Positions 1 through 14,653 of a stretch of 64,000 bases of DNA are shown here, in pieces (position 1 is the stretch's first letter; each line of letters begins with the position of its first letter). The stretch is from positions 1,054,001 through 1,118,000 of the forward strand of contig NBBA01000008.1 in assembly GCA_002794785.1 (NCBI GenBank), written 5' to 3'. Made by a program: the position numbers and the translations under genes. The notes below the pieces were generated by a model. It made no database searches. It worked only from the letters and a program-made list of their open reading frames with translations, and was not told where the DNA came from. The DNA is from Coniferiporia sulphurascens. Its lineage: Eukaryota; Basidiomycota; Agaricomycetes; Hymenochaetales; Hymenochaetaceae.

Positions 1-768
1 GAAAAAGCGTGGATGCGAGTCGCCACAGTACGAGTTGACACTGGTCACAGTCAATGCAAAGCACGAGAGGCCCCCGAGGGTTTAATGCGGGACACTACAC
101 CAGATGTTGCCAATGTTGAGCAGTGAGGAACACGGCGAGAGGAGAGTTGACGGCGAAGAGGAGGCGGCTTAGGCGTCGGTGTACTCCAAGTCGCACAACC
201 GTACCATGTAAATCTCAGCACCCTGTTACATAATCATTTCAAACTCCGCATGTGTATTCGAGACCTTCGTTTCTGCAGTATTGTCGGTTATTTTCGCCTT
301 TACTCACAATGGATACAGTGATGGAATACCTTCAACCTATTAACTGCTCCTACGGAGTCGCCCCCCTCTCACACAGGTGCAACTGCCGATTGGATTGGAT
401 TTTATCATTGTTATCGCTGCACTCCAATATCGATCGCAATTGAAATCCGAGTCACTGGGGGTCCTCAATGGTACAACTCGGCCACTGATGTTAGCGCCAG
501 GTTAACTCAGAATGCCTAGTTAATGGTAAGTCGAGAAGCTCGGTCCACGTTTTAAGAACTTCCTTTTCCCTGGGGAGGTGGTAGACTACTAGTATTCAAG
601 ACTTGCAAGTATATCCATCCGACAATATGCGCGCCAAATGCGACGATGTGAAAGTTTGAAACTAGACAATGAGTGTATAAAAACGTCTGTGATATAACTA
701 GCTCCGAAAATAAAACATTGAGAAGGGAAAGGCGTGTAAAATAAGTGTTTATACGATGAGCAAGTGTT
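1..768. other. Intergenic, no gene seen
   Basis: Only short reading frames without recognisable protein similarity or splice-compatible continuations occur here. I see no end of a neighbouring gene, no RNA gene and no clear repeat before the MITE that follows. Confidence 0.6.
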
Positions 769-776
769 CCTACAAG

Positions 777-1223
777 TAGTGTTGTTGGCAAAACTTGCCA
801 GTTTTGCCACCCCTAGTTTTGCCAAGGGTTTTGCCGGCATGGCAAAACCTCAGTGGAATTTTGGGGATGGCAAAACTGGATTGATTAGTAAGGAAAGTGA
901 CTAATTATTACCATAATTGGGGTGATTTAGTATGTGACAACGTGATAGCGTGACATTATAATCAGGTGTAGTCATACCCTTAAGCATATCACACGAATTA
1001 TTGTTGTTGTTACTAGCCTATTAGTATATTCCGACTTAACATTTGACCAATTGCACTAATCAGTTGCCATTGGATTAGACCACTGATAGTTATATTAGTA
1101 TCAAATTGTATTTAATTACATTACTAATATTGCCATTTGCCACCCCTGGCAAAACGTTTTGCCATGCCAGTTTTGCCGGCAAAACGGCAGAACCTCCCGG
1201 TTTTAGTTTTGCCCACAGCACTA
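777..1223. mobile_element. hAT-like MITE (non-autonomous DNA transposon)
   Basis: The 447-bp element has terminal inverted repeats: left TAGTGTTGTTGGCAAAACT, right (reverse complement) TAGTGCTGTGGGCAAAACT, 17 of 19 identical. It is flanked by near-perfect 8-bp direct repeats, CCTACAAG (769-776) and CCTGCAAG (1224-1231). An 8-bp duplication and TIRs starting TAGTG are typical of hAT transposons. Eleven copies of the octamer GGCAAAAC or its complement GTTTTGCC are clustered in the two end regions (787-876 and 1148-1213) and absent from the AT-rich centre, like the subterminal transposase-binding repeats of hAT elements. There is no transposase reading frame, so it would depend on an autonomous relative elsewhere. 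It ends 211 bp before the APC1 start codon. The family assignment is inferred from TIR and TSD form only. Confidence 0.75.
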
Positions 1224-1434
1224 CCTGCAAGTCACGGTCCCAGAGTCAAGAGTCTCAGCTGGATCGTCCGTCGCGGTCACGCGCGTCTCGCAGCCGCATT
1301 GCCAGAGGCTGCATTTCCTCAGGCTCAGATTACACTGGCAGCCCTGCTTTATCCCAAGGTGAAACCCAGCCTACTATAATGCGCTAGAATTTCAAGCACA
1401 TCTACCATAAATCTGGACTTGTTCCTTTCTCGTA

Positions 1435-4400
1435 ATGCAAAACGACGAGCCGATTGTTCTTAGTGCTCGCCGACCGACTGTTTCCTCTGGGCCGCGTTTC
1501 TTCGAGCATAATCGTCACAAACCTTCCAACAACGACGATGGAAATGATTCTGAGCTTCTGAAATCCATTCGTGCTGCCCTTCAGGGCTCAGGTAAAGAGC
1601 CAAATCCACCTTTCCGCTCAACGATCTCGCCAGCGTTTGATGGTCACAATGCCGAGGAGAGCTTGACATGGAACGAACACACTGTCGTCTGGAGCAACGG
1701 GGGCATACTAAAAAGCACATGGAGCTTTGGGGAGGAGGGCCAGCGCGTACAATATGCGTGCTTTGGCTGGCTACTCACAGAAGGTACTGTTCACTCCGCA
1801 GGACACAATACCAGCAGCGCCGCGCGTTACACATCGGACGAGGGAGATGAACAGCCCTCGCAACCATCCAGCGAACAGAAACCTGAGCGGGATACCTTCA
1901 GCCCTTTCTTCCGCGCAAGGAAAGCCCGCATGAAGATTGTCGAGCCCACGATCATCTCGCGAGGGGTATATGTGTTTCTTCGTAGCTTCGGGAAGGTCTA
2001 TCTAGCAAACGGAGTGGAGTACACGTTCTCGTTACCATTCATCGTACGCCGTGCGTGGCCACTCATGAGCAACGGGGTGCTTTTACAACGCGTGGTGGAT
2101 CCTGCTGAGCTAGATGACCCCGACCCGCTGCCGTGTCTCTATACATTGACGAATCCGTTCCAAGAACCTCGACCCGTCGGGTGCACCGGGGGGATTAAAG
2201 GCGGATACGGCAGAACACCCGTGGAAATTCCTGCATGCGAATTCGACGGTAGCAAGACAACAACAGAGGAAATGCACGTGAAGGAGCAAGTTGTCTGGGT
2301 TGCGCCTGGATTGAAGGACACCGTGGACAACATGATTGTCACTATAGACCGCGGGGCAAGGAAACTTTCATTTTGGAGATACGTCTATGTTTCTCAACGT
2401 GACACCCCTGTCGCCAAAGCCGCGCCTTCAAAGCGAAAGATGAACAGACGGGGTCCGTCTCTTTCGGGCGACAAGTTGCATGCACAAATGCGTATGACAA
2501 GCCAATCTGGGAAAGACATGGTCGCGCGGAACGACCGCATTCGCGAGCCGTCTCCAGAATTTGAACCTAAGCAAGCTGCAGAATTCGCAGAGATGCCGCC
2601 GCTGTCCGCACTGCCGGGAATGCCGCCGGCCTTGTCAGGCACGGCTACACTTGCATCCTTGGCGAATGTGGGCACAGTGATGCCGGAATGGCAGCCGTCG
2701 GCGAACCCTCGTGGACGACGGAATTCTTTGGCCAGAAACGACTTGACTTCAACGATGGACAGAATGATGCTGGGCCGACGCAGCGACATCCAAGGTCATG
2801 TTGGGCCACCGGCTGTGAACAAGACGATTCTCCCGGTTTTCTGGACGGAGCGTCTTCTTGAAATCGACTTGACTGATGCAGAGTGAGTATCTCCCACAGG
2901 TAACTAGTATGCTAATGACTGATGCGCCACAGCGTTAAGGCTTGGGAGAACATAACGGTCTCGATATTTGACCAACGGTTTGATGGAAAACAAACGCGTT
3001 CGCTCGTCGCCCTCTGCCTTCCAGCCTCAGAAAAGCTTGAAATCTTCACGCTTTGTCCCTCGCAGGAGGACCAGACACTGAAAATGGCACATCTCACATC
3101 GCGAACATCTGCTCTATCCATAGTTTCCGTCAAGGCGACCAGACCGGACATCTGGGATCTCCTCGTGTTGAAGTCAAATTCGGACCTCGTGATTATGACA
3201 TTTGATCTGAAGGAGATTCCTATCCACGTCAGGCTGGATACTATTAGACAAAATGAGACATCCATCGCCGATATTTCCATGACCGACGTCTATGCGGACG
3301 GTGACCTTTCCATGGCATCAGCCGTCTCTGATCAACTGAAGATCGTTGCCTTGCGCGATCCGCTCGTCTCCACCGTTTCGCTCGTGCTAGAAGACGGGAG
3401 CGAGGCGCGTTTGTATGTTTCCCTCATACCCACCGACCCCCTTGTGTCCTTGATCAATCAAACCCTTTCAACGTACCTTAAACACGAAGATTACTTTGGG
3501 ATCTACAGGCGCTTCATGCACAATTGGAATAACAAGCACATGAGTGCGTCTCCGGACGTTCAGTTCGACTGCATGGCGGAAGCGGTGTTGAATAACTGGG
3601 GTATCGCGTGGTACTCGACCGAGAACCCTGACAAGGAGGCAGCATTGTCGCCTTGGGATGCCCTGACTAACTCTGCATCTCATTTTCGTTTACGCGACGA
3701 CACGGTGCTTTTCAACCTTTTACCTCCGTCGAAGCCTGTCCCGCCACTTCGTACTCGTGTCGAACTCACTCGCCTTGATAAACAAACACTTCATGTTATG
3801 CTAATGGGATTGCACGTTGCAGGTGAAGAGATGCGACTACTTGTGCATCTATATGAACCTCTCATGAGGCTTTCTACTCTGACGCTTCGTCTCGCTCAAC
3901 TCATTCGGCCGACGTTCTCCGATTTACTAAAGAGAATGTATCCAAGCTCTGCCGATGGGTGGACAACAGGTGAGCTCCGTCCGCCGCTCTGATCCCGGCT
4001 TTAAACAAAATTTGAATATACAGCGCTCATGGGAGTAGACATGACGTCTAAAGACGAAATCATGCTTCCACTTGACATCTCCTCTGCGCTGTACTCGCGT
4101 CTCGCACAGCCAGAACACAGATCCGCACTGCTCGAGTCGACAGCCAACCGCCCGAGCCAAACATACGCGCTCGGGCGCGTAGAGGCACACCCGGTGCTGC
4201 TTGAGTTTACGCGGTTGTTCACAGCGTTCTCGGATATTAAACAGGCTGATGGGCGAAAGCGAGCGGAGGCCACCGTCCTGATGATGGCGCAAGGACAGTA
4301 TGGGTTGGATTTTCTCAACCTTCTTCCTCTGTCTATCGGTGCGCCGCTCCGTGAGGCCGCGCGTACGTGTCAGCTTGGGCCGCCGTCTGACTGGCCCGTG

Positions 4401-7400
4401 AGCGCTTACGAGTTCGTCGGGCGGAACGATCTTACGGAGTCCGCAAAAACCAGCGGAGACTCGGTGTTTAACGATGGTTATCGGACCGTGAAGGATCATC
4501 TCGTAAGTGTGCCACCTTTCACTTTTAAGCGTAAGAGTTTTGTATGTGCTTACTTTCGTTCGACGCTAGAAATCAACCACATCGCGCAAGACCTTCCAAA
4601 CTCTCTTCGAAGAGGCACATAGAGCAGTTCATCATAGCGAAGAAGCCGTTACCGGCGTTGAGCTCGAAATGACGGACTTTACTGATGTGCGCTTTGGTCA
4701 AGATCGTCGACTTCAGGAGGTAGCCAGGATGCTGCGTTCGTCGAATATTCCTTCGATCCGGATGGTTGACAGGCCCGACTTGAGGTATCGTTTCCCTTCC
4801 TTTTATGTTGTGCATAATTGAGTATTGATTGCATATATATTCCAGTGAGCACGACTTTGCCAAAGAACAACAGATGCAGGTTTTGCGTACCGCCGAAAGG
4901 ACGCTGGCCCTTCCTATCGGAAGGGCGATGTTCACATTTGCAACTGTCCCTTCAGTAACGCGAGAAATTTATACAGTGCCAAAGATTGAGCTCACCATCA
5001 GGCTTCAGCCACAGAACGTCTGTATCACACCAGAGTCCGGGAAGATGGCCCCGGAAGCTCTCCATTGGGCTCAATTCCACAACGGCGTAGCAGCGGCGCT
5101 TCGCATCTCACCAGCTACAGGCGTCATCGACAGCTCTTGGATTTCTTTTAATAAGCCTAATGAGCTGACGTCAGAGCATGCTGGCTTTCTTTATGGGTTA
5201 GGGCTTACAGGCCACCTGAAAGAGATGCTTACTTGGCATACATTTGGCTATCTCACACCGAAACACGAACTCACGTCTATAGGCGTCCTTCTGGGTCTCG
5301 CCGCCGCTAATGTTGGGAGCGGGAACAAGCATGTAACGAAGCTGCTAGCTGTTCACACACCCGCCCTTCTTCCATCTCCTGACGTCGATTTGAATGTGCC
5401 TCTTACGACACAATCCGCTGGCCTCGTTGGTGTTGGCCTATTGTACATGGGTTCAAAGAACAGACGTATGGCGGAGGTAGCTCTGCATCAAATCAGCCGT
5501 CCCGATCTTCTTCAGCCCGACTTAAGTAATGAAAATAGGGAGGCCTACACTGTGGCAGCCGCCTTGTCCTTCGGGATGATCATGCTAGGCAGGGGGACAG
5601 GTACGACCAGCCCTGCCGATGTCGCGCTACTATCTCGTCTGCGCATTCTCATTCACGGCGAGGGCCCTTCGACGTTCCAAGTGAAGCCCTCGAAGCAGTC
5701 GTTTGACGTCAATCTCACCTCTCCTGCGGCAACTATGGCTCTGGGCTTGATGTATCTCAAAACGGAACGTCAAGATGTAGCTGATATACTCACGATTCCG
5801 GACTCTGTTGCGGCCCTAAACCACGTTCAGCCCAACTTCTTACTTGTTCGCACTATTGCGCGGAATCTGATCATGTGGAACAAGATCAAACCTAACCGGG
5901 AGTGGCTGCTTGGACAGGTCCCCCCACCGATTATGAGCACGATGGAGAGACGATCGCCTTATCAACAAGTTGACGATGCTATTGAACTGGCTTATTATCA
6001 CATCACCTCGGGTGCCGTCTTCGCACTGGCTTTGAAGTATGCAGGCACTGCAAGCCACGAAGCATATTCAATAATCACAGAATTCTATGAGTTCTTCAAA
6101 CGGGCTTCCTTACATAATAGTATGCCTTTTAAACTTTGATTGATACTCTGCATTAGTATCTGACCCTTCCGCCAGGCCCGGCTTTTGACCATAGGATTAA
6201 GCGTGCTGCTACGAGAGATGGCCTCAGTCTCGTCACCTTGTCAATGGGTATAGTCATGGTGGGCACAGGCGAGCTCACCTGCTTAAAACGCCTTCGTCTG
6301 GCACACGGGATGTACAACCAACCGATTCGTTATGGTGCCCACATGGCCACCCACATGGCTTTAGGCCTGCTTTTCCTTGGTGAAGGACGCTTCTCCTTGG
6401 GGAACTCAGATGCATCAGTAGCCTGCATGGTCGCAGCATTTTATCCGCACTTCCCGGCGCTGTCCTCCGACAATAGGGCATACCTTCCGGCGCTGCGTCA
6501 TTTGTGGGTTCTTGCTGTTGAACCACGTTGTCTCATCGCTAGGGACGTTGATACAAAAGAGGTCGTGTATTTGCCAATGAGGATAAGGGTCCGAGAGGAG
6601 GGCGGTGCGATGGGTGCGGCGCAGTTAATAGCGCCGACACTGATCCCCGGGCTCGACCGTCTAGCTTCCATAAAGATCGACACACCTCGTTATTGGCCGT
6701 TCCTTTTGGACATTGCCAACAACCTGCGACACTTAGGGGGGATTTTGCGATGCCAGACGCTTTTTGTTAAACGCCGCACCATGTTCTTGAGCTACATGGA
6801 GGACCCAAAAGGCAGCCGTAGCCTGTTTGTCCGCTCTGGGATGTCGACCGGTGATGCCGCTACTCTCGATTTCCCGCAGCTGACTGATACCACCGCACAC
6901 CCCGCGAGCGATGTACAACACTACATCACTTCGCACACGAACGACGTAACCTTCATTGCCTTCGCAGACCGCTTTTGCCGGGCCGATGGGAACACTGAGG
7001 AAGAAAAGATATTCAATGCGTTCTGCCATGCGGCGTTACTTGACTGTATCATCCAGGATAAGCCACAGATCCTTTCGTCCTATCTCGCCCTTTACCGTGC
7101 GCGCATCATGAGCCCTCAATCCAGATACTTCCAGCTCGTGCAGCAAGATCTCGTACACGTCGACGACTTCTACGGAAAGCTCTTCGAACGACGCTTCAGC
7201 GGCCGTCCGGAAGGGATTACCCGCCCCGCACTCCTGCGCGAGAACTCCGTCGCAGGCACACTTCTTGCAGTCGACAAAAAGCTGCGCACAATGGCAGAAC
7301 GGCCCGAGTTCCAGAAGGCACTGCGCGCGTATGTGCTAAACAAGGCTATGAGTGAAGATATGCGCAACGGCCCTCAGCACCCCAACGTGGAACGGGACCT

Positions 7401-7641
7401 TGCGTGGTACCTGCAGCGGCACGCCGTACCCTATGCTCCGTACTTCCCTGTGCTCCGAGAACTGGCTGCCGAGTTGGTAGCAAAACACGACGTGGGCTCT
7501 GCAGGAGCAGGATCGCTCAGAAACTTCGAGCAAGGCGTCAAGCTCGTCATGCACGCCTCCGTAACTGGACTGGTGAGGCCGTTCGGAAGCTGGTCTATCG
7601 AGTCTTTCGACGACGTTCTCCAAATCTGGAACACGAGCTAA
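1435..7641 (+). CDS. APC1: Anaphase-promoting complex subunit 1 (APC1)
   Basis: Large scaffold subunit of the APC/C ubiquitin ligase, which targets cyclins and securin for destruction in mitosis. Six exons: 1435-2882, 2933-3969, 4024-4502, 4570-4784, 4846-6119, 6176-7641, all with GT-AG introns of about 50-70 nt; the spliced product is 1,972 residues, close to the human protein (about 1,940). The N-terminal half should form the family's beta-propeller. The best signature is the proteasome/cyclosome (PC) repeat region, about residues 1165-1555, with helices such as HAGFLYGLGLTGHLKEM and THMALGLLFLGEGRFSLG. The stretch ending RNLIMWNKIKPNREWL and the conserved C-terminal domain follow the APC1 pattern. 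Residues 360-460 are a low-complexity, Pro/Ser-rich insertion, probably a disordered regulatory loop. The first ATG in frame was taken as the start; 211 bp upstream lies a MITE. Confidence 0.95.
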
Positions 7642-8679
7642 CGTACCTCCCGACCAACTGCCAACTGCGCCACACAAGTTTTGAGTTGTAATAACATAAT
7701 TCTAGTCTTTCATCCTCCCATTGATTATCTTAGAACTCATCTGACTCATTGTCTCATTGTACGTTAACATGTCGTCTGTTACATCCACAAGTTTGAAATT
7801 GTTGTCGGCCTCCCAGGTCATGTTATAATTGTACCGTTTCCAGGAAACAGACATGGACCTCCAAATGTTGAAAGTTATAACTTGTACCAGTGTATCCCAA
7901 CCCATTAACCGACTGTACCGACGCCTCGAAAAAAGCACAACAGCAGTTTAGTGTACATACCGTGCGGTCATCAGCAAGTTCGGTTAATCTGATTCTTTCA
8001 ATCGATTTCAAAACATATACTGTACATTGCCAATTACAATGATTCCATTGCCATTGAAAGTATCACCGTAATATACATACTCGTCCCCTCGGGTCCTTTC
8101 CATGTAATAAGACCTCGGAATGACCCTTCCCAATCCGTAAACTCCATATACCCGGGGACCGGTGCAGGTTGAGGAGGGCTAATGCTTACGATATGGATCC
8201 ATAGTACCATCACGTCTCAGCCACCCCCCTCGTAAACGTCCAAACATTTGCACACGGCTGTACGAATACAGACCGATCCACGCATGATGTTTCAGACTTG
8301 AGTCAATTTCTAATAAGCACAGTTCTGTGGGCATACACTCTCCGGCCATGCAAGCTCCATACCCACAAATACAGGGGATAATACAGCAGAGCTCGAGAAA
8401 AAGTTGATAATTGGTACAGACAAGAGGAACAAGGGCAGAACGGCTAGCCCGTGTACATCCAGAGGATAATAATAATCTGCAAGCCGTAAACACGAATATC
8501 CGGAACTTCGAGACTACAGGAATTGTATGGTACAGTCAGACTACATGAGGCGATGCGGAGGAAACAGACAACAATGATGCCAATAATGTCAGATGCAGAG
8601 GGGTAAGGTGGGTTCAAAGAAAGACAGGATTGGTCGAAATACAGGGCCAGGAAGGACAGATGAAAGGGAAGGAGCACAA
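7642..8679. other. Convergent intergenic region, no gene seen
   Basis: This lies between the 3' ends of APC1 (+) and the minus-strand membrane protein gene. It is fairly AT-rich, with only short uninformative reading frames. It presumably holds both 3' UTRs. Confidence 0.6.
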
Positions 8680-10390
8680 TTACGAAAACGCTACGCGGAA
8701 AACAGCCAGAGGAAGATTAGCCAGGAAAATAGACACCCGCAGTGCAAGCATGACAGGAAACAACATGAACGATATGATGCGCCGAACAATGCTCCCGTGA
8801 TGGTCAATGTTGCTAGCATCGTTACGAGCATTAGGGAGCCGGATGTACTTTCCGACAAGTGTGTGATCAGAATCAGAGTCGGGAAATCGGGGATCCGAGT
8901 TAACTTCTTCGAGAATAGGCTCTAGCGCTGACACAGAAGGCTGAATCGAGGATACCGCTTTCTTGTATGCCCGGTTCGAAGAGAACGGAAGGCGCGACAT
9001 AAGCCTTTGTAGGTTGGCCAATAAGAAAACCGCGGTAGTCCATGGCAGTGCGGCTATCTTCCAGACAAGTGCTTGCAACTGCGCAGCACGGGAATATGAC
9101 TTCGTCCCACCACGGATATTTCCATGCTGGAGAGTGAGCACGTACGTCTCGAGTGCGTCGAGGCGTGCCTCGTGCACCTTTGCTTTCTGAACAGCTTCTT
9201 CGTGGCGACGTTGGTGGACTACCTCGGCGGTGTCGACGGCATCCGCAAAGTCGTTCCACTCATGAGCGCTGGTGTCTGCTAATTCCGCAAGACGCGTATC
9301 TAGCATTTCCAGCCGATGGCGCAGGCCAACTAGTTCTTTGTCCAGTTCCTCTTCGCGTGTATCAGTGTCTGAAGGATATTGCTCTCCGTGTAGACCCTCT
9401 TCCTTGTCTTCTTCAAGAAGTGTGTTCAGAGCGCGGCTGCGATCCTTCAAGCGTTCCACAAGATGCGACCACGGGCGCACGCCAGTGGCGAGAACAAAAA
9501 GCGATGTGCTGAACCAAGAGAGCGTCTCGGGACTACCTGAAATTGCTGCCGCAACGTACTTGAGCAGGGTCGCACCTAAGAATGGTGAAAGGACAGTGAG
9601 AATCAGATAAAAGACCTCCAGCGTGCGCAGTTCGGCATGAGCCGCATGCTTCGTAGAGTTTTCATCCTTCGGAGTCGAAGCGAGAGAGTACGAAGGAATG
9701 GACATGCGATATAGCGTCCATGGAACTGAATAAAGAGCATAAGTGGGAGAACCAGCGGGAATAGCAGGGATATATACCTTCGACTAGTTGATGCAGGTAA
9801 TATATGAGCAGAAGAAGTAGGAGAATATTCTTAATATGGTCGCTTCCTGTAAGCAAATTCCCTATAGGGGACACTAATGCGACTATAACGGACAAGTCGT
9901 ATCCAAGCCACGAGGAACTCGCCGAAGAACCAGGCTCACGCGAGCGTTTGTTCCCGCTAAAGGTACGCGACGGCTGGCGCCGAGAGCGAGGTTGGTATGG
10001 GACGGCGTTTGGCACAGACTTCGATGAATCTCGCAGGCCTGTGGGACGCGTTCTTCCAGAAAAAATTCGCCCATCTTTAGCGGAATTTCCAGCCTCGGGG
10101 ATCGGCCTTGTTTCTGGTTCAGGTTCAGCATTGTCGCTGCTCGAACCTGAATGTGAGGATTCAGATACAGATGAGAATGAGTGGGTTATGCTTTCGCAAC
10201 CGCAGTAATCTGTACCGGCGCTAAAATCGCCTTCTCTCCCCCCGTGCAGTTCGGCATTACCATCTTCTCCATCGTCCTCGTGTAACATATGTAGCTCTGC
10301 CACGGGCGGGGAAGATGGTCTGGACAACCGCTTTCGAAGGCCATCCATTTCCCGCGCAATTGTCCCTGTCGATGCCGATTTGAGTGACAT
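8680..10390 (-). CDS. Uncharacterised membrane protein with coiled coil
   Basis: Two exons on the minus strand, 9778-10390 and 8680-9725, joined by a 52-nt GT-AG intron; 552 residues. I recognise the general layout from uncharacterised Agaricomycete proteins but no named domain. Residues 1-155 are Ser/Arg/acidic-rich and probably disordered. Two hydrophobic segments follow (about 162-178 and 186-202, the second containing NILLLLLLIYYLHQLVE). After the splice junction come further hydrophobic segments (about 231-262 and 265-285, including SWFSTSLFVLATGVRP) and then a charged, heptad-like region (about 290-370) likely to form a coiled coil. A hydrophobic C-terminus (about 520-552) ends the protein. 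This suggests an integral membrane protein of an internal membrane with a cytosolic coiled coil. It is transcribed divergently from PIH1 with 266 bp between start codons. No function is claimed. Confidence 0.85.
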
Positions 10391-10656
10391 GCTAGTAGTC
10401 GTCGCGTAGAAGGTGATGGTGGTAGTGGGTAAAGAAAGAGATAGGTGTGATTCAGAAACGAAGGGACGTCATTTGCAAGTCTCGGACGCACACTTGTGCA
10501 TGCGAACTGCGACATGACGCTGGTTCCGTATTTGGGAACACCGTGACTGTCCAAAAGCGGGATGTGCTGTCACGCGAGTGCCGAATTTCTTTTTCTGCTT
10601 CAAGTTCTTCAAGTCGCGATCTTGCCCATGCCTGCGTCTGGCCCTATATTTTCAAT
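10391..10656. promoter_or_regulatory. Short divergent promoter region
   Basis: Only 266 bp separate the start codons of the minus-strand membrane protein gene and the plus-strand PIH1 gene, so both promoters and 5' leaders must share this stretch. I see no convincing TATA box. Coordinate expression is possible but is inference. Confidence 0.5.
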
Positions 10657-12135
10657 ATGTCGGCCTCGGGATTCGTAGACCTCATCCCCGCTGTCGGCGC
10701 TGCAACCAACAACGACAACGTGCGCGTATCTCTCGCGCCAAAAGCTGGTTTCTGCATCAAATCTATCACTACTGACACCGGCTTCTACACTTTTGCGTCC
10801 ACGGCTGCAGTTCCCTCGTCGAACTCAAAACAGCTCAACTTGCTCGAGCCCCCCTCTGCTCCAAGGACACTGCAAATAGCAAAAGGCGTAAAGGTCTTTC
10901 TGAACATCGCATGGGATGCGCGTGTTCCATCTCCACCACCGGTGGATGAGTCTGTTATTAGACGCGCTATGTCGGGGGACGACCTGGACGACCCTGGTGA
11001 GAACAGTACCCCCTACTACGTTCCGGTTGTGGTGAGCGAGCCGCGTGAGGAGACCGACAAGGCCGGAAAGCCGTCCCTTGTCCTCGACTGCGTCTTCAGC
11101 GCCTCGCTCAAGGCAAGGTGCACTAAGGATAAGGAATTTAAGATGTACCTAATCGGTGTGTGCAAACTCAAAATGCCTGGGTATGTATATGCGCTTGACT
11201 TAGCTGCCGAACTCCGATGCAGAACTCGCGCTCGAACATGTTGAAGAGAAGATGCACGTCACACTCTCGCGTCAGATTGGTACACCCAATATTACATCGA
11301 AGGGCAAGCTAGAAACGCGCACTGTTCTGATATCTAAAGCACTTTTAAATCCCGGCGGCGCCGAGCAACCGCCGATGACGCCGCTCGTGCAAGTACTTTC
11401 CACCCCGACGTCAACTGTGGATTCTTCAGGAAGCTCAGGCAGCGGCAAAACGCCGGCGAACGCAGATAACAAAAGGACGCAATCTACGCCGGCGCTGAAG
11501 AAGTCTATCCTGAAGAACGGCACGTCTTCGCCTAGTGGGAAGCCACAATCACTTATCGAAGATGTTACTGACGCGCCTACACCTAAAATATCTACGTCTG
11601 CGCCGGAGGGCAGTGTAAGCAACAGGTTGGGTTCGAGCCCTTTGGACCCATTTCCGGATTTAGACACACTCTCGGTGCTCTCGCCTCCGCGCTGGACATG
11701 GACTACGGAAGGTGTGCGGCTCAGGATGGAGATTCAATTACCAAAATTCGTGAGTACACCATTAGTCCCGTAGTTTGCGTTCCTCCTTAGACTGAAGTTG
11801 GATTATCACGCTTTGGGACGTCACAGACCCTCGCCCTTCACGCAGATTCTAAGCTCGAAATCGAGCCTCGCCGGATACTACTTTACGTCCCGCGCACATA
11901 CTTTCTTGACATCAATCTCAACCTATCTGATGCGCAGATCGGGCGGGTTGGTGCATCGCAAGTGGACGACGCGGTAGAACCAGAAGAAGCCGAAGAATTA
12001 GATGTTGATATGCTGCGCGTGAAAGGCTACAATGCGGGGCAGGCGCTGCGTCTAAAGCGCCAGCGCGATTTTGACGTTGAAGGCGCGCGGGCGGAATGGC
12101 ACGTGCAGGAGGGGAAGCTTGTGCTCTTCGCCTGA
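10657..12135 (+). CDS. PIH1: PIH1 domain protein (R2TP complex subunit)
   Basis: PIH1/Nop17 family, the adaptor of the R2TP (Rvb1-Rvb2-Tah1-Pih1) Hsp90 co-chaperone that assembles box C/D snoRNPs, PIKK kinases and RNA polymerases. Three exons: 10657-11155, 11223-11749, 11791-12135; 456 residues. The PIH1 domain spans roughly residues 55-210, with the hallmark strand KVFLNIAWDARVPSPPP, then YYVPVVVSEPREETDKAGKP, VLDCVFS, and a C-terminal helix LALEHVEEKM before LSRQIGTPNITSKGK. The middle (about 215-330) is a Ser/Pro/Thr-rich linker. The C-terminal 120 residues have the strand pattern of the PIH1 CS-like domain, starting near RWTWTTEGVRLRMEIQLPKF. The first junction was chosen because only donor 11156 with acceptor 11223 keeps the domain in frame (MYLI then ELALEH). 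Confidence 0.92.
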
Positions 12136-12860
12136 GCGGTGTATGATGGTTGGGGGAAGAAGAGGGCTTTGCGGGGTGGTAGAAATGCGCGGTAGACCCT
12201 TGAACGAAGACTTCTTGGTTGGGATTCCGTGTCTGGCCTATCTTCAACGTCATTCAATGGCGACATGGCTACCGCAGTTCTCTGCACGACCCAATTGCGA
12301 TGTTTCACCCTTGTCCGCGGCTTCAGCTTGGGTCCAGACTCAGATAGCGTCAGGTCTTTCTGAAGACGTTGAAATTATCAGGATGACTTGCCGTATGCGA
12401 TGGGCGTTGCCATTGAAATCTGCGAAGTGGCGATCCGCCGGTGCGGTGGGCTGCTGACGAAAAGGCGTCAGCGCCGTCGGCAACGAGATAATTCCCGAAA
12501 GCGGAAAAGTTGAGCAGGATCACGATACGCGCGGATGATGGGTCGGACACGCGTGGCTCGATGTTCGGTGTCTCAGTGTATTGTCCGCTCCGGGCGTCTC
12601 GGTCACTCGGCGAGGTGTTGGAGAGTTTGCTATCAGGGACGCGTCTCTTGTGAGAACTGGGGTTGTCGAAGGATAGTACGCCCGTGCGCTGACTTGGACC
12701 CGGATGGCGAATGTGCCTCGTATAGCCAGCTGCACTAGTGCGATGTATGCAACTTGGAATAGAAAAATAGAAAGAAAAAAGAATACAAAGACCCCGTAAG
12801 AGGCAATAATAGCGATTACATGAGCTGTGTATGGACGTCCATAGTGCCATAAGCAGCAGG

Positions 12861-12867
12861 TGAGTCA
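12861..12867. promoter_or_regulatory. Gcn4/Cpc1-type site (TGAGTCA)
   Basis: A perfect TGAGTCA (complement TGACTCA) lies 258 bp before the DAHP synthase start codon. This is the binding site of Gcn4/CpcA bZIP factors, which activate amino-acid synthesis genes, including DAHP synthases, on starvation. A second TGACTCA lies in the intron at 13609-13615. Use in this organism is inference. Confidence 0.5.
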
Positions 12868-13043
12868 AAAGTTAAGCACCGCCAGCAAAGACCTAGTTGA
12901 ACGGGATGAAAAAGAGAAGCTCTAATAAACATTCGTCGCACCCTCGATGAGCATCAGCCTCTCTCCGTCCTCACCGCTCCCAGCGGCCGCAACCGTCGCC
13001 ATCACTGATCTCGTCTCAGGTGCGCCCTCCTCTCCCCGTACAG

Positions 13044-13049
13044 TATAAA
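13044..13049 (+). promoter_or_regulatory. TATA box of DAHP synthase gene
   Basis: TATAAA followed by G lies 76 bp before the start codon, a plausible position for a core promoter with a short 5' leader. Confidence 0.5.
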
Positions 13050-13124
13050 GTCCAGCCTCGCAATTCCTTATGATGGCACCCGACAGCGCACCCAGACGCC
13101 CCACATCCAGCACACACCTACACG

Positions 13125-14653
<1,529 letters not shown>

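Larger units (their letters stand above)
12136..13124. other. Intergenic region and DAHP synthase promoter
   Basis: This holds the 3' UTR of PIH1 and the 5' control region of the DAHP synthase gene, including a Gcn4-type site and a TATA box listed separately. Reading frames of up to 172 codons here show no recognisable similarity and I do not call them. Confidence 0.6.
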
